Assembly (NCBI GenBank): GCA_008000375.1
Contig: SMOI01000049.1
Location: 1-64,000, forward strand
Direction of reading: 5' to 3'
From: Poteriospumella lacustris
Lineage: Eukaryota > Sar > Chrysophyceae > Chromulinales > Dinobryaceae
Length of the DNA: 64,000 nt
Shown: piece after piece, positions 63,999 through 64,000 of the stretch
Numbering within the stretch: the first letter of the stretch is position 1
Layout of the letters: each line of letters starts with the position of its first letter
The notes under the pieces: model-generated
What the model saw: only the letters and a program-made list of their open reading frames with translations
What the model was told of the DNA's origin: nothing
Databases searched by the model: none
Translations under genes and position numbers: made by a program

Positions 63999-64000
63999 AC
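62950..64000 (-). repeat. Duplicated block of at least 1,051 bp, copy B (runs off right edge)
   Basis: It is identical by eye to 53488-54538. It is cut by the window edge, so its full length and the upstream neighbour are unknown. If the duplication continues a further 230 bp or more it would carry another S74-like domain. Confidence 0.95.

Larger units (their letters stand above)
55026..62949 (-). repeat. Solenoid modules on the N-terminal side of the degenerate S74 domain
   Basis: Open phase was checked at 55137, 58008 and 61995. Just beside the S74 remnant (to about 55.2 kb) the sequence is Gly-poor, for example D-F-S-I-S-L-K-G-N-E-G-V-D-R-E-V-V, and may be its pre-S74 neck. The rest is ordinary modules, including both copies of a 486-bp duplication. 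Confidence 0.8.

Noticed and set aside
1-64000. CRISPR array, suggested by periodicity near 45 bp
   Set aside because: Period lengths vary, there are no identical direct repeats separated by unique spacers, and the whole pattern translates in one open frame. No cas genes.
1-64000. A phage or prophage structural gene cluster, suggested by the S74 domains
   Set aside because: No second gene, no gene boundaries and no other phage proteins appear in 64 kb, and S74 domains also occur in eukaryotic and cellular proteins. A viral origin cannot be fully excluded.

Overview
The whole 64 kb window appears to lie inside one gene. On the minus strand, the phase whose plus-strand triplets start at positions divisible by 3 runs from edge to edge (3 to 63998, 21,332 codons). 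I found no stop, intron or frameshift, and neither the start nor the end of the gene is inside the window. I confirmed the phase at anchors near 3, 6.7, 10, 14.9, 20, 25.1, 29.6, 35, 40, 47, 48, 54.8, 55.1, 58 and 62 kb. The protein runs from the right edge (N-terminal side) to the left edge (C-terminal side). It is extremely rich in Gly and Ser, with little Cys, Trp or Pro. It is built from well over a thousand copies of a module of about 15 residues: a short strand with alternating hydrophobic residues, then a Ser/Gly turn. It looks like a giant beta-solenoid fibre.

Three places break the solenoid with a different fold. Two nearly identical copies (29496-29822 and 43851-44177) are intramolecular chaperone / peptidase S74 domains (the phage endosialidase and MYRF self-cleavage family). 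Both keep the Ser and Lys of the catalytic dyad at the family spacing (S-D-M-R-I-K). A third copy (54768-55025) is shortened and has lost the dyad. In phage fibres this domain is normally C-terminal; here it is internal, with thousands of residues after it. The simplest reading is a giant fibre that cuts itself into several solenoid pieces of a few thousand residues each.

Layout from left to right: 1-5990 is 5.7 apparently identical copies of a 1,044-bp (348-residue) unit, more GC-rich than the rest. 5991 to about 12130 is a very regular 273-bp (91-residue, six-module) super-repeat. About 12.1-29.2 kb is less regular solenoid with some degenerate stretches. 29.2-30.2 kb is a block with a pre-S74 segment and active-looking S74 domain. 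30.2-43.6 kb is solenoid with a duplicated 932-bp block. 43.6-44.6 kb is the second S74 block. 44.6-54.8 kb is solenoid. 54.8-55.1 kb is the degenerate S74 remnant. 55.1-64 kb is solenoid with two further duplicated blocks, one running off the right edge. Every duplication offset is a multiple of 3, and 9 of the 10 base differences I compared between duplicate copies are synonymous in this phase, so the frame is probably under selection.

The host cannot be fixed from this window. An unbroken giant surface or secreted fibre gene with S74 domains at about 50% GC would fit a microbial eukaryote such as a microalga or other protist. A bacterium with giant adhesins or a very large virus cannot be excluded. 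I saw no RNA genes, mobile-element genes, CRISPR array, promoter, terminator or second protein-coding gene.
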